Below, piece after piece: positions 20,760 to 32,229 of a stretch of 64,000 bases of DNA (position 1 is its first letter; each line of letters begins with the position of its first letter). Source of the stretch: Dipteris shenzhenensis (Eukaryota > Polypodiophyta > Polypodiopsida > Gleicheniales); NCBI GenBank assembly GCA_047967505.1, contig CM106538.1; one strand, given 5' to 3'. The position numbers and the translations under genes are program-made. The notes below the pieces were generated by a model. That model saw nothing but the letters and a program-made list of their open reading frames with translations, was not told the DNA's origin and made no database searches.

Positions 20760-21554
20760 AAACACTTATTTCATTAATTTTGGACTCATATGTCTACTTT
20801 TGGACTATTCCTTAAAATCCTTCCCAAATGAAAAGTTTACTTTATGAAATTGTCATTCGAGAATCAAAAGTTTACTTTCTGGCACTATCATTTTCACATA
20901 AGACATTTCAAAATATCTCTCTACAATGTTGTACAAATAATGCAAAAACTTCTATTAAATCCTAAATTTGTATTTCTTGTTTATAAGAATCATATTCTTA
21001 AAATAAAAAATCCGAGTTATTAGTTTAAATCCATGAAAAACCATGCTATTGAGGATTCACAACATTTTAAAAATGTATATATAAGAGACCTATAAGACTC
21101 TTTTTACTTTCAATGCAGAAAACTATAACACTCTTGAATATTCAAGAAATTAAAAGGTTTATATAGACATGAGACATGATGGAAGCCTCTTTTGTACTCC
21201 AAAAAATAGCAATAGCTATGCTTACAATTTTACATTATCATGTCATAAGTTTTACAACAAATATTGCTCTGGATGAGTCTTTGTACAAAGGACCTCCTTT
21301 GGCCTTTTCAATAATTTAATTTTACCTTTACAATGAGTTTAGTACAAATGGGCGATCCAAACATTTGCTTGTTTGAATGTCCTTTTCTATCATGATCACA
21401 GAAATGAGCGATCCAAACATTTGCTTGTTCAGAATTTCCTTTCTGTCGTCACTTATCACTTGGGTGCCATCTTCATTCACTCTCATCTGGCAACCACCAC
21501 CACCTTCACTCTTTCTCGATATTTGAATGGTGTTATCATGGGCATTCTTCATTT
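20760..21554. other. Intergenic, no supported gene
   Basis: AT-rich, with a direct repeat of gcgatccaaacatttgcttgtt at about 21353 and 21408. It may be 3' flank of the copy A gene. Confidence 0.5.
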
Positions 21555-22806
21555 GTGCTATCTCTTTCTACTTCCTCCCGGGTGAGCATCCTTATGAACT
21601 CTGTAATGTGCATAATAATTGGTTGCGGTAATTTTATTTTGTCTTCTACATCATACCCCATGTGCTTCTTTGTTTTCTTTGACCTTGATTTCCAGGATAC
21701 TATGACTGTCTCTGTGGAAAGTCTTGAAATTGCTTCATGGTTTGGGACCCATTCCTTTTTCAGACAACTAATATACAATGTACTGTTATCTTGGTTCTCC
21801 TTCCTGCCCCTTGGCTCATACCATACCACTGTAAATGTTGTAGCTCTCCCTCAGTCATCCATGCTCATGTCAACTACTTTCACAACCCAAAACTTCACGT
21901 TCTCATGTTCATCATCCGCCGATGGTCGAACTGCAACAAAACAATGGACATCTATGTCTATTTGTGGCATAAACTCTCTCTTCTTGGGTCCACAATATGG
22001 ACGTGGGAGCAATGATTCAAACTCATTTTCAAAGAGACCACATGCTGGACGCAAGTCATTACCAACATTTGGCCAAAATAAAGGCCATTCTGCCTTAATA
22101 TCATATTCTCACATTTTTGCAAGGTACTTTATCAATTGGTAGGTCTTGCTAATTACAATAGTGTGCTCCTTCCAAGAGGGCTTCCAATCAGGAAATCTCC
22201 GGAGCATTTCCTCTTTGTATGCAATAAAAGCTTTTAAGCCTTCTATTTCACCTTTGGATTTCTTACTGAATTCTTTTATAGGAGCCCGTATTGGATGCAT
22301 TTCTTTGCTCGAGATTGAAGTTAATAGAGAGTAATGTTCTTCAGGTTCCCAATTTGTATCAAGAGAATAGTGTTGCCATTGCATCACTGGTTTTTCATCC
22401 TTTAAGAAAAATCGAAAATAGTGTGGAGCGCTATGACCTATCAGGGCATCACCACCTTTTTGTATGAAAGGTAGAATAAAGCTCTTCCAATCATACATCC
22501 TCTCAACCATTGAGCATGTGTTCCTTCCTAACAGCCACCAACTTGCCTCCCACATTTTCTTATCAAGTCATCCATTGTCTCCATGTCCTTGTGTTTTAGT
22601 TCTCTTGAAACCGTGCTAAATACCTAATCGATATCCTCATGTGTGTGCCCAACCAACAAAAACCCAACTTCAATCTCATTGAAGATTCTATGAGCAATTA
22701 GCATTGAGCAAAATGCAAAGAAGAGTACATTCTTATTCTCTCGTCCGCAATTGTCTACTTGTACTCTCAAAGTTGCTGGTAGGTGACCTTTTTCTGCATG
22801 TACATT

Positions 22807-23564
22807 GGGGGGGTGCAAATCAAAGAGCAGACCAGGAAAAACATGGCTTCACGAGCAGGTGAACATGCCATGCCTAATTTCTGAAGAGCAGAGAAATGGT
22901 GGTGCATCTTCTTCAGGAGGAACCTCAAAAGAAACTATCTTCTACTCAAATGCTGGAAGGGGTAGAGGCAGAGGTAGAGGAGGCCGATCTGGAGGCCATG
23001 GTAGAAATCAGAATATGTAGCAAACTCAAGAAAACCAGTCCTATGCAGGAGGACATGGTAACTCTAGAGGCACGGGGAGCCAAAGAGGTCGTGGTGGATG
23101 AGAGAGGCCAGAATGCAAACAGCAATGTTAAATGCTACTACTGTGGTAAAATGGGGCATATGGCTAAAGACTGCTACAAAAAGCAGAATGACATTATGAA
23201 TGGAAAATTGCAGCAAGGCAATAATGCATCCTCTAGTAGACAGGGTGATGACAGAAATGAACATTTGTTTATGGTACAACATATGACAAATTCTGTGACA
23301 ACTGTAGAAGAAAGCAATGATGTGTGGTATGTTGACTCAGGTGCATCAAACCACATGACAGGTCATGTTGAATGGATGCAAGATGCAAGGAAAATGGAAA
23401 AACCAGGATTTGTGGAGACTGGTGATGATACTGCACATCCTATTGTGCAGATTGGCAAAATTCCTTTGTCTATGCAGGATGGGAAAAAGAAATACTTGTC
23501 TGATGTATTTCATGTCCCGAACATCACCAAGAACCTAGTTTCTATTGGTCAAATGGTTGAGTAG
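22807..23564 (+). pseudogene. copia gag C terminus and protease
   Basis: An RG-rich stretch (GRGRGRGGRSGG, about 22960-23010) leads to a zinc knuckle CYYCGKMGHMAKDC (about 23132-23173) and then a protease with WYVDSGASNHMT (about 23327-23362), the D-S-G active site of copia proteases, and HVPNITKNLVSIGQM. A frameshift separates the RG stretch from the knuckle. The frame ends at a TAG (23562-23564) followed in frame by GLQ, likely a former Gln codon. Confidence 0.88.
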
Positions 23565-23639
23565 GGCTTGCAGGTCAGATTCAATCCTCATGGATGCTTT
23601 GTTGAGGATATGAAAAATAATGTATAGCAAAAGGAAAGA

Positions 23640-24890
23640 AGAAAGGCAGGATGTTTACGCTGGATGTGGACATGCCTGAATTGACTATAGCAATGTTTGC
23701 ACATGGGACCGGTGTAGTTGCAGATATTGATATCTGGCATAAACGCATTGGTCATGTTAATGTATAGTGACTTAAATCAATGCAGGCCCAAAATATTATT
23801 GCAGGATTGCCTAAATTCAAGGTTGCAGAAATGCATAAGGTGTGTGAAGTCTGTCAATTTGGAAAATAAGCAAGGAAACCATTTCCTAAGCATGTTGAAG
23901 AGAGTAAAAAGCCATTGGAACTAATCCACTCTGATGTGTGGACTACTAAAGCTGCATCTATTGGAGGCTGTCACTATTTTGTCACATTTATTGATGACTT
24001 CAGCAGAAAACTTTGGGTGTATTTTATGAAAAAGAAAAGTGAAGTGTTTGGGCACTTCAAAGCTTTTAAAGCTATGGTTGAAAAAGAAACAGGCCTGCAA
24101 ATAAAATGCCTAAGGTCAGATGGAGGGGGAGAGTACCTCTCAAATGAGTTTGCAAGGTTCCTGCAGGAGCATGGCATAAAGCAGCAATATTCATGCAGTC
24201 ATACCCCACAGCAAAATGGAATTGCAGAAAGGAAAAACAGGCATATTGGAGAGGTATCTCGAGCCATGCTAAATGAAAAAGATCTACCAGATTATTATTG
24301 GGCTGAAGCAGTTGCTACAGCAGTTTATATAATGAACAGGACTCCCACTGCAGCAATACATGGCATGACGCTAAAGGAGATGTATACTGGTAGGAAACCA
24401 GACATTTCTCATTTGAAAATTTTTGGTTGCATTGCCTATGTTCATGTGCCAGATGAGTTGAGGTCCAAGTTGGATCCAAAGGCTGAGAAGTGCATCTTTA
24501 TTGGTTATTCTCTGCAGCAGAAAGGGTATAGATGTTATAACCCTTCTACACGTAAGTTCACAGTGAGCAGAGATGTTGGTTTTGATGAGATGAGCAGCTG
24601 GTATAAACCAGTAAATGTGATGATTGATGTAGATGCACAAAATGGTAATGCTGCACAAAATTCACAGCAGTAATCACAAAATATCAGTGGACCTGCAGTG
24701 TCCTCTAGCAGTGGTTCACATACTTCGCCATGGACAGGTAGATTGAGATCAGGAGAATCTCCTCAAAGCAATGTAGATAGTGGTACGCAGGTATCACGAA
24801 AAGGAAAAGAGAAGGTAGATCAGCCCATGTTTGATGTGAATGCAGGTCACTCTTATGTGGATGGTGAATCCAGTGGCTCAGAGTAGAGAA
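23640..24890 (+). pseudogene. copia integrase
   Basis: Starts with the pre-integrase zinc segment DIDIWHKRIGHVN...CEVCQFGK (about 23727-23868), containing TAG/TGA at 23763-23768 and TAA near 23868. The core is open from 23915: first Asp in LIHSDVWTT, second in LRSDGGGEYLSNEF, Glu in PQQNGIAERKNR, so the D,D,E triad is intact. The C terminus runs through GRKPDISHLKIFGC and CIFIGYSLQQKGYRCY, ending at TAA near 24671, after which a Ser/Gly-rich linker continues in frame. It would insert element cDNA into the genome. Confidence 0.93.
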
Positions 24891-26281
24891 TTGATGATGA
24901 GTTGGGTATTCCTTCTATTGTTACACCTGGAGTAAAGAAGACCATGGATGTTTTGAGAGCACCTGGAAGTGAGCCTATTTTGCGCAGGTCTACCAGGGTT
25001 AGTTATCCTATGGATAGGCTAAAATATGATGGATTTACAGCCATTCACTATGCCTATATGGTCAAAGTGATACAGGAACCAGAACCCACTTCTTTTGAGC
25101 AAGCCATGGGAAATGAAAAATGGGAGAAAGCCATGGATGAAGAAATGGATGCCTTGGATGCAAATGCTACATGGGAATTTGTGCCTTTGCCTAAAGACAA
25201 GAATGCAATTGGCTGTAAGTGGGTTTATAAGATCAAGCACAATGCAGATGGTTCTATGAATAGATATAAGGCAAGATTAGTTGTCAAGGGGTATGCACAG
25301 ACATATGGCATTGATTGTTAAGAAACTTTCAGCCCGGTTTCAAGGATGGCAACCGTAAGAGTAGCCATTGCTATGGCTGCATCAAAGGGATGGTCTTTAC
25401 ATCAGATGGATGTAAAGAATGCCTTCTTGCATGGTGATTTGCAAGAAGAGGTCTTTATGGAGCAGCCAGCAGGTTATGTTCATGCTATTCATCCTGAGTT
25501 TGTTTGCATGTTGAAGAAAGCCTTGTATGGCTTGAAGCAAGCACCTAGAGCATGGTCTGACAAGATAGGATAATATCTTATCACTATTGGCTTTCAGATT
25601 TCCAAGGCAGATTTCTCACTCTATGTGAGAAAAACAAAGAAAGGGATTATGCTGCTTGTCATTTATGTTGATGATTTGATCATCACAGGTGATAGTGATG
25701 AAGATATCCTTCATGTGAAAATGCTATTGAGGCAGAAGTTTGAGATGAAGGATTTGGGAGAGCTGCGTTATTTCTTGGGCATTGAGGTGATTAGATCACC
25801 AAGTGGGATATAGCTCTTGCAGAGGTAGTATGGACTAGACATGCTGTCCAAATATGGGATGATAGGCTGTAAGCCTATTTCAATTCCTTTAAAGCAGAAT
25901 GTGAAGCTGAGCGCAGATGCAGGTGAGCTTCTGGAAGACCCTACTATGTACAGATGCATAGTAGGAAGTTTGATTTACATGACTATTACCAGGCCAGATT
26001 TGAGCTATGCTGTTGGGTTGATAAGTCAGTTTATGCAGGCTCCAAGGAAACCGCATTTGGATGCAGCTAGACACATACTCAGGTATGTGAAGTCCACATT
26101 GCAGTATGGACTATTTTATGAGGCTGGGTTTCAGATACAGTTGCATGGATACACTGATGCTGATTGGGCTGGTCTTTTGGGAGTGATGCAGTCACTTGGA
26201 GCAGTAAGAAATAGCCTACAGTTGCCTTGTCGAGCACAGAGGCTGAGTTCAAGGGTGCAGCAATGGCTGCATGTGAGGTAG
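24890..26281 (+). pseudogene. pol: copia reverse transcriptase
   Basis: Conserved order: SFEQAMGNEKWEKAMDEEM, NAIGCKWVYKIKHNADG, RYKARLVVKGY (25100-25300), [11 protein letters not shown] with the first catalytic Asp (about 25409-25441), [11 protein letters not shown], the catalytic YVDDLIITG (about 25664-25690), and DLGELRYFLGIEV. Stops: TAA 25318-25320, TAA 25570-25572, TAG 25811-25813 and TAG 25826-25828. At the last two positions copia element 2 has CAG. The frame is otherwise kept over 1.2 kb. Confidence 0.93.
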
Positions 26282-26625
26282 CTTGGTTGCATAAGCTACT
26301 CTATGATATGCATCAGTCTACAGATGGGCCAATTATCATTTATTGTGACAACATGAGCAGTATACACTTGGCAAATAACCCAGTCTATCATGCTAGAACA
26401 AAGCACATTGAGGTGCATTATCACTATGTGTGGGAGAAGGTTTTACTAGGTCTTATTGATCTAGTTTATGTCAGCATAGAGGATCAGGTAGCTGACATAT
26501 TCACGAAGGCATTGGGCACAGAGAAGCTGTGCAAGTTCAAAGACCTGCTTGGTGTGCAGGAATTGGGATTGAGCTCGAGGGGGAGTGTTGAGATATCGAG
26601 CTCCACTCGCGATATGACAGGGTGA
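26120..26625 (+). pseudogene. copia RNase H
   Basis: HGYTDADWAG (about 26143-26172) carries the first Asp. A deletion of about 50 bp relative to copia element 2, with a frameshift, follows, then SSTEAEFKGAAMAACEVAWL (about 26228-26290), YCDNMSSIHLANNP and RTKHIEVHYHYV (to 26430), and VADIFTKAL near 26490. All are standard copia RNase H landmarks. The frame runs into the 3' LTR. Confidence 0.9.
26571..26585 (+). promoter_or_regulatory. Polypurine tract of copia element 1
   Basis: The sequence gagctcgagggggag directly precedes the LTR start TGTTGAG, as expected for plus-strand priming. Confidence 0.75.
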
Positions 26626-26931
26626 CCGTTGTGCATTTATGTCACCGACTTGTTAGCTATAGATGTGGTTGGTACACCGCCCATGAATAATAGCTGGATG
26701 ACAGCTATCCTTATCTACACTAGTTCGTGGCTCAGTTAGTATGCCACCTTAGTTAGTTGAGTTTGACCCACATATAGGGTTCTTCTATTTGTTTGTACTA
26801 GAGTTCTTTTTGGCTTTCAAAACTAAGAAGAGGAAAACTGTTTTCAGCCTACACCTTTGTGTGTATTCCCCCATTGTGTATGTGAGAAAGCTGCAAGTGA
26901 GACTCCTTCCCTCTCTCCCACTATCTTCACA
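26586..26931 (+). repeat. copia family 1, 3' LTR
   Basis: Starts TGTTGAGATATCGAGC and ends CTATCTTCACA, about 346 bp. Near-identical LTR copies lie at 33762-34111 (reverse), 35876-36227 (forward) and 37637-37831 (reverse fragment). Confidence 0.92.
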
Positions 26932-29900
26932 AATCCGTGCACTAACACTCCACATAGATGTGTCTTTAAAAAGTATTTGCCTTGTAGCTTAGGTGGAATG
27001 TTAACGAATCGAGGTAATGTTGTTGTATTTTGATCCATACCATCTACAATAATGCACATGTACTCATTTGGGTGAGAAATAGCTTGCTCCTTCCAAAATG
27101 CATATTTTATTCTAGAATGTGGAACAAGTCCATGATGAAATTCTCTCTTTTTTTTGTAAGCTTATTTTTGTTCTGGAGATGTTGCACTCTCAAGTGCTCA
27201 CTTTAGATCATCACAGTTGTTGCACTTTGACATTTTTTGCCTCTTTAGGATTTTAACATGTCCAAAGCTTTTTTTCCAAAGAGTATACAAAGTATCAAAA
27301 GATGCCGGTGCATGCCCTCTTTGCCTCTGTGTTTCTCCAATAGAGTTAAATACTTCTTTTTTGGTTAAACCTATCGGAAGATGCATTTTTGATAGGTGGG
27401 GTTGCGGTAAAGCATTTTCATAAATGTAATCTTTCAAAATTGCTGTTGCCGCAACCGTTGAGGCTCTTGTTTTGGGCCTTCCTATGTTTCCATGAATGTT
27501 AAATTTATCTCCATACTTTGCTTTATTAGCCACAAATTGCAATATGTGCCATGTGATAATCCTGTAATAATGCGATATACATTATTGCATATACTTTTTC
27601 CAGTTATAAGAGGCCTTATTTGATGTCCTGAACTTCGCCTTCTCTTATCATTTACAAGAAAGCAAGACAATCTCATGAGTAGGTATTCATTTCTTCTGCT
27701 TCCTTTCCTTTGCCAGACATGTTCTCTACAACCCTTGATGTCATGTAAGTTAATGGATCGCATACATGTATGCTTACAGCATGTAGATCGCATTGCTTTT
27801 AGCATAACATCTTCATTCATTACTTTTATTCTCTTTGGTTGCTTTTTTGGATCTGCCTAGACTCGTTGTCTTTTCATGCATCTGTATGTCCGTTTTGGGA
27901 CCTTCTGTACATTCTTATTTGGATTTGTGTAGTTCTCCTTGTAAGATTTATTTGTCACGTTGTTTTCATGAGATGTTGCATCCTTGATCTTATCACTCTG
28001 ACAATCAAATACTAAATATTCCTTTGTTGATGTCATCCTTGCTTTTGATACATTCCTCAAACCATTTGTAACATTTACAAGTTCACAATCAAAGTCAAAC
28101 ACCGAATAGTCCTTTGTTGATCTCATCCCTACTTTTGATACGAACCACTTGTCACAATGGCATTAGAGTGTCTCGAATGATCTTCAAACTCATCTATTCC
28201 TGAGAGAACATCACTCATTGATGCACTTTCTATGGATTTCATAACTCCATAGTCAGTGGTGATAGAGTGCAAAATAATTGGTTGCGGTAATTTTATTTTG
28301 TCTTCTACATCATACCCCATGTGCTTCTTACCTTGAGGATACTATGACTGTCTCTATGGAAAGTCTTGAAATTGCATCATGGTTTGGGACCCATTCCTTT
28401 TTTAGACAACTACTATACAATGTATTGTTATCTTGGTTCTCCTTCCTACCCCTTGGCTCATACCATACCGTTGTAAATGTTGTAGCTCTCCCCTAGTCAT
28501 CCATGCTCATGTCAACTACTTTCACAACCCAAAACTTCACATTCTCATGTTCATCATTCGATGGTCGAACTGCAAAACAAAAATGGACATCTATGTCTAT
28601 TTGTGGCATAAAGTCTCTCTTCTTGTGTCCACAATGTGGATGTGGGAGTAGTGATTTTCAAAGAGACCACATGCTGGACGCAGGTCATTACCAACATTTG
28701 GCCAAAATAAAGGCCATTCTACCTTAATATCATCTTCTTGCATTTTTGCAAAGTCCTTTATCAATTGGTAGGTCTTACTAATTGCAATAGTAGTGTATTC
28801 TTTCCAAGAGGGCTTCGAATCAGGAAATCTCTGGAGCATTTCCTCTTTGTATGTAATAAAAGATTTTAAGCCTTCTATTTCACCTTTGGATTTCTCACTG
28901 AATTCTTTTATAGGAGGCCATGTTGGATGCATTTCTTTGCTTGGGATTGAAGTTAAGAGAGAGTAAGGTTCTTCAGGTTCCCATTTTGTATCAAGAGAAT
29001 AGTGTTGCCATTGCATCATTGGTTTTTCATCCTTTAAGAAAAAGCAAAAATAGTGTGGAGTGCTATGACCTATCAAGGCATCACCACCTTTTTGTATGAA
29101 AGGTAGAATAAAGCTCTTCCAATCATACATCTTCTCAACCATTGAGCATACTGTTCCTTCCTTATAGCCACCAACTTGCCTCCCACATTTTCTTATCAAG
29201 TCATCCATCGTCTTCATGTCCTTGTGTTTTAGTTCTCTTGAAACCGTGCTAAATACCTGATTGATATCCTCATGTGTGTGCCCAACCAACAAAAACCCAA
29301 CTTCAATCTCATTGAAGATTCTATGAGCAATTAGCATTGAGCAGAATGCAAAGAAGAGTACATTCTTATTTTCTCATCTGCAATTGTATGCTTGTACTCT
29401 CAAAGTTGCTGGTAGGCGACCTTTTTCTGCATGTACATTGTGAATTGCCTTCATAACGGATGTTACAACTTGATTGCTATCATGTAGATGCAAGGAATCA
29501 ATCCATATGTCTGCAAAAAAACTTAAATCCGTGCATTGACACTCCACATAGATGTGTCTTTAAAAAGTATTTTCCTTGGAGTGTTAACGAATCGAGGTAA
29601 TGTTGTTGTATTTTGATCCATACCATCTACAATAACGCACATGTACTCATTTGGGTGAGAAATAGCTTGCTCCTTCCAAAATGCATATTTTATTCTAGAA
29701 TGTCGAACAAGTCCATGATGAAATTCTCTATTTTTTTTGTAAGCTTCTTTTTGTTCTGGAGATGTTGCACTCTCAAGTGCTCGATTTAGATCATCACAGT
29801 CGTTGCACTTTGACATTTTTTGCCTCTTTGGGAATTTAACATGTCCAAAGCTTTTTTTCCAAAGAGTATACAAAGTATGAAAAGATGCCAGTGCATGCCC

Positions 29901-30365
29901 TCTTTGCCTCTGTGTTTCTCCAATAGAGTTAAATACTTCTTTTTTAGTCAAACCTATCGGAAGATGCATTTCTCATAGATGGGGTTGCGGTAAAGCATTT
30001 TCATAAATGTAATCTTTCAAAATTGATGTTGCCACAACCATTGAGGCTCTTGTTTTGGGCCTTCCTATCTTTCCATGAATGTTAAATTTAACTCCATACT
30101 TTGCTTTATTAGCCGAATTCCAATATGTGCCATGTGATAATCCTATAATAATGCGATATGCATTATTGCAAACACTTTTTCCATTTATAAGAGGCCTTAT
30201 CTATTGTCCTGAACTTCGCCTTCTCTTATCATTTACAAGAAAGAAAGACAGTCTCATGAGTAGGTATTCATTTCTTCTTCTCCCTTTCCTTTGCCAGACA
30301 TGTTCTCTACAACCCTTGATGTCATGTAAGTTAATGGATCACATACATCTACGCTTACAGCACGT

Positions 30366-30612
30366 CTCGGGGGGGTCACTATGTATAAACCCTCTATATC
30401 ACGTGCGTTCAAGGCCTATATTTAAAGTCCCTTATCTGTAAAAAATTTCATGAATAAAATGTACCCCTTTTCTATACAAATCTGTAAATTTTTTCCAAAA
30501 CTATTTTAAATAGTCCCTTATGTATATTTATTTCTGTAAATTTTAGAAATAAAGAAAATCCTCTTGTTGAACTCACGTGATAGGGTTACATATGATGAGT
30601 GACCCCCCCGAG
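30366..30612. mobile_element. MITE (247 bp) with 8-bp target duplication inside copy B
   Basis: Ends are CTCGGGGGGGTCACT and AGTGACCCCCCCGAG. The inverted repeat extends imperfectly for about 40 bp to CACGTG on each side. It is flanked by CAGCACGT (30358-30365) and CAGCATGT (30613-30620), an 8-bp duplication with one change. Copy A has the uninterrupted site at 27778-27785 (CAGCATGT), which proves the insertion. The 8-bp duplication suggests the hAT superfamily. Confidence 0.95.
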
Positions 30613-30881
30613 CAGCATGTAGATCGTATTGCTTTTAGCATAACATCTTCATTCATTACTCTTATTCCCTTTGGTTGCTTTTTTGGATCTGCCTGGACTC
30701 GTTGTCATTTCATGCATCTGTATGTCTGTTTTGGGACCTTTCATACATTCTTATTTGGATTTGTGTAGTTCTCCTTGTAAGATTTATTTGTCACGTTGTT
30801 TTCATGAGATGTTGCATCCTTGATCTTATCACTCTCACAGTCAAATACTGAATAGTCCGTTGTTGATGTCATCCTTGTTTT

Positions 30882-31487
30882 TTATACATTTGTCAAACCA
30901 TTTGTAACATTAACTGTTTCACAATCAAAGTCAAATACCAAATAGTCCTCTGTTGATCTCAACCCTACTTTTGATACAATTGTAGAACCACTTGTCACAA
31001 TGGCATTAGAGTGTCTAGAATGATCTTCAAACTCATTTATTCCTGAGAGAACATCACTCATTGATGCACTTTCTATGGATTTCATAGCTCCATAGTTAGT
31101 GGTGATAGAGTGTCCAAAATGATCTTCAAACTGATCTATTCCTAAGAGAACATCACTCATTGATGCACTTTCTATGGATTTCATGACTCCATAGTCTTGA
31201 AACTCCTCTACTCCAGAGACAACATCACTCATTATACTATCGTGCATGATTTCCATAATTCCATAGTTACTTGGTTTGACTCCAAGAACTTTATGAGTAT
31301 CCATGAAGCCATCCATGCTTGAAAAGATATCACTTTTGACATCTTTGCCCAAGTTCTCAATGTGCATGAACTCATCCACCCCGGATAAGGCATCACTTGT
31401 GAAATCTTTTTCTTTCTTGGTACCAATGAACTCGTCGACTTCTGATAAGACATTAGTGCTATACTTGAGTGCATTGGAATCATCCAT
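30882..31487 (-). repeat. Tandem acidic repeats (SDVLSGIDEFEDH) inside the copy B gene
   Basis: A 201-residue open segment contains about seven degenerate copies of a 20-30-residue unit with core (S/D)D(V/A/I)(L/F/V)S(G/S)(V/I/M)(D/E)(E/G)F, for example NVLSEVDEF, DALSGVDEF, DIFSSMDGF, DVVSGVEEF, DVLLGIDQF and DVLSGINEF. The last two are preceded by the identical MKSIESASMS. Copy A keeps one to two units at its N-terminal edge. Repetition of a short acidic-aromatic motif suggests a binding-motif array. Confidence 0.8.
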
Positions 31488-32229
31488 CTCTGAAGGAATA
31501 GAGCTTGGTACATTGGCTTATTCTTTCAATTCTTTGATGTTGTAGTATACATTATGTTTATCATTAAAAACCACATGCCGAGTCTTTCCAATCTTTAAAA
31601 ATTGCATGCTCCATCTCAAATCCTTACCCACCTCATAGTAGGGACGATCCAATGAGATTGAGTTATCATCCATACCATCATTTGTAACCTTTTGAATTCT
31701 CATCTGCACAAATGTCTAGTGTTCCACTTGTTCAAATCCCAAGACTTGACCTTCTACTACATTCTTATTTGCAAATGATAACATTTTTAAAATATCACCC
31801 ACTCTAAAATCCAAAGATATGCACTTTGTATTCCTGATGACATGTGTTGGATAAGTCTCATCTCTATCCCATGCAATAAATGCTTTGTTTGAAGTATTAT
31901 AGGGCATAACATCTCCAAGGATTTCCATATCCCCACACTTATGCTTTAGCTCAACATGTGCACTAAGAATCGTTGATATGATAACCGCCACCTTATCTTT
32001 GCCAAGTCTTCTAAAGTGACAAATAGAATTTGGATCACTTTCATGGATTGTAGCAAATGCAACTATTCTCTTTTGCAACATAGAATCACCTCCATCCTCG
32101 GAATAAATTTTGTAGCCATCTCCTTTGTGAGTTTCCTTTGCAAACAAGCTGTAACAACCATTATAAAGAACATTAGTCTCTTATCAATAATCTACTTTAT
32201 TAATTATTTAAAAAATCTAGATCTTGTTT

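Larger units (their letters stand above)
22807..26931 (+). mobile_element. Ty1/copia element 1, 5'-truncated, with 3' LTR
   Basis: The order gag end, protease, integrase, RT, RNase H, 3' LTR defines Ty1/copia. The 5' LTR and most of gag are missing: the left edge jumps from copy A gene sequence straight into gag at about 22806. The 3' LTR is complete (26586-26931). Comparison with copy B of the host gene shows a simultaneous loss of about 85 bp of target, so this is not a clean insertion; deletion after insertion is the simplest account. Confidence 0.93.
21555..28270 (-). pseudogene. GHTHEDID-family gene, copy A, split by a copia element
   Basis: Gene parts lie at 26932-28270 (N-terminal) and 21555-22806 (C-terminal), with copia element 1 between. 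N to C: partial acidic repeats (28140-28270), a CCKHTCM cysteine cluster and GKSICNNVYRIITGLSHGTY (27560-27790), ENALPQPHL (about 27400), KCNNCDDL (about 27200-27225), CIIVDGMDQN (about 27030-27060), then after the insertion QVDNCGRENKN (about 22730-22765), GFLLVGHTHEDID (about 22624-22665), and a C-terminal VKVVDM...WYEPRGR block (21800-21890). D, D and E candidates are all kept. The insertion removed about 85 bp present in copy B. Family function is unknown; transposase is an inference. Confidence 0.8.
28271..32147 (-). pseudogene. GHTHEDID-family gene, copy B, interrupted by a MITE
   Basis: Head-to-tail with copy A: 28270 joins copy A's N-terminal region to copy B's C terminus. N to C: 143-aa and 63-aa leading parts (32147-31518), a repeat region (31487-30882), the MITE at 30366-30612, the HVWQRKG/ENALPQPHL part (30000-30340), KCNDCDDL and CVIVDGMDQN (29523-29820), then GFLLVGHTHEDINQVF (about 29255-29300) and a long C-terminal part to 28597. 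The second acidic site is lost: the VDNCGREN equivalent reads AYNCR-stop-EN (about 29370). N-terminal segments include KCISLDFRVGDILKML and RRLGKDKVAV and match no family I know. Confidence 0.8.

Noticed and set aside
20027-20760. Overlapping frames rich in Pro, Ser, Gly and Arg
   Set aside because: Composition effect of polypyrimidine/polypurine tracts; no conserved motif.
21555-22142. Plus-strand 195-codon frame
   Set aside because: Antisense shadow of the copy A GHTHEDID gene; the paralogous region at 28278-28500 keeps the minus-strand protein.
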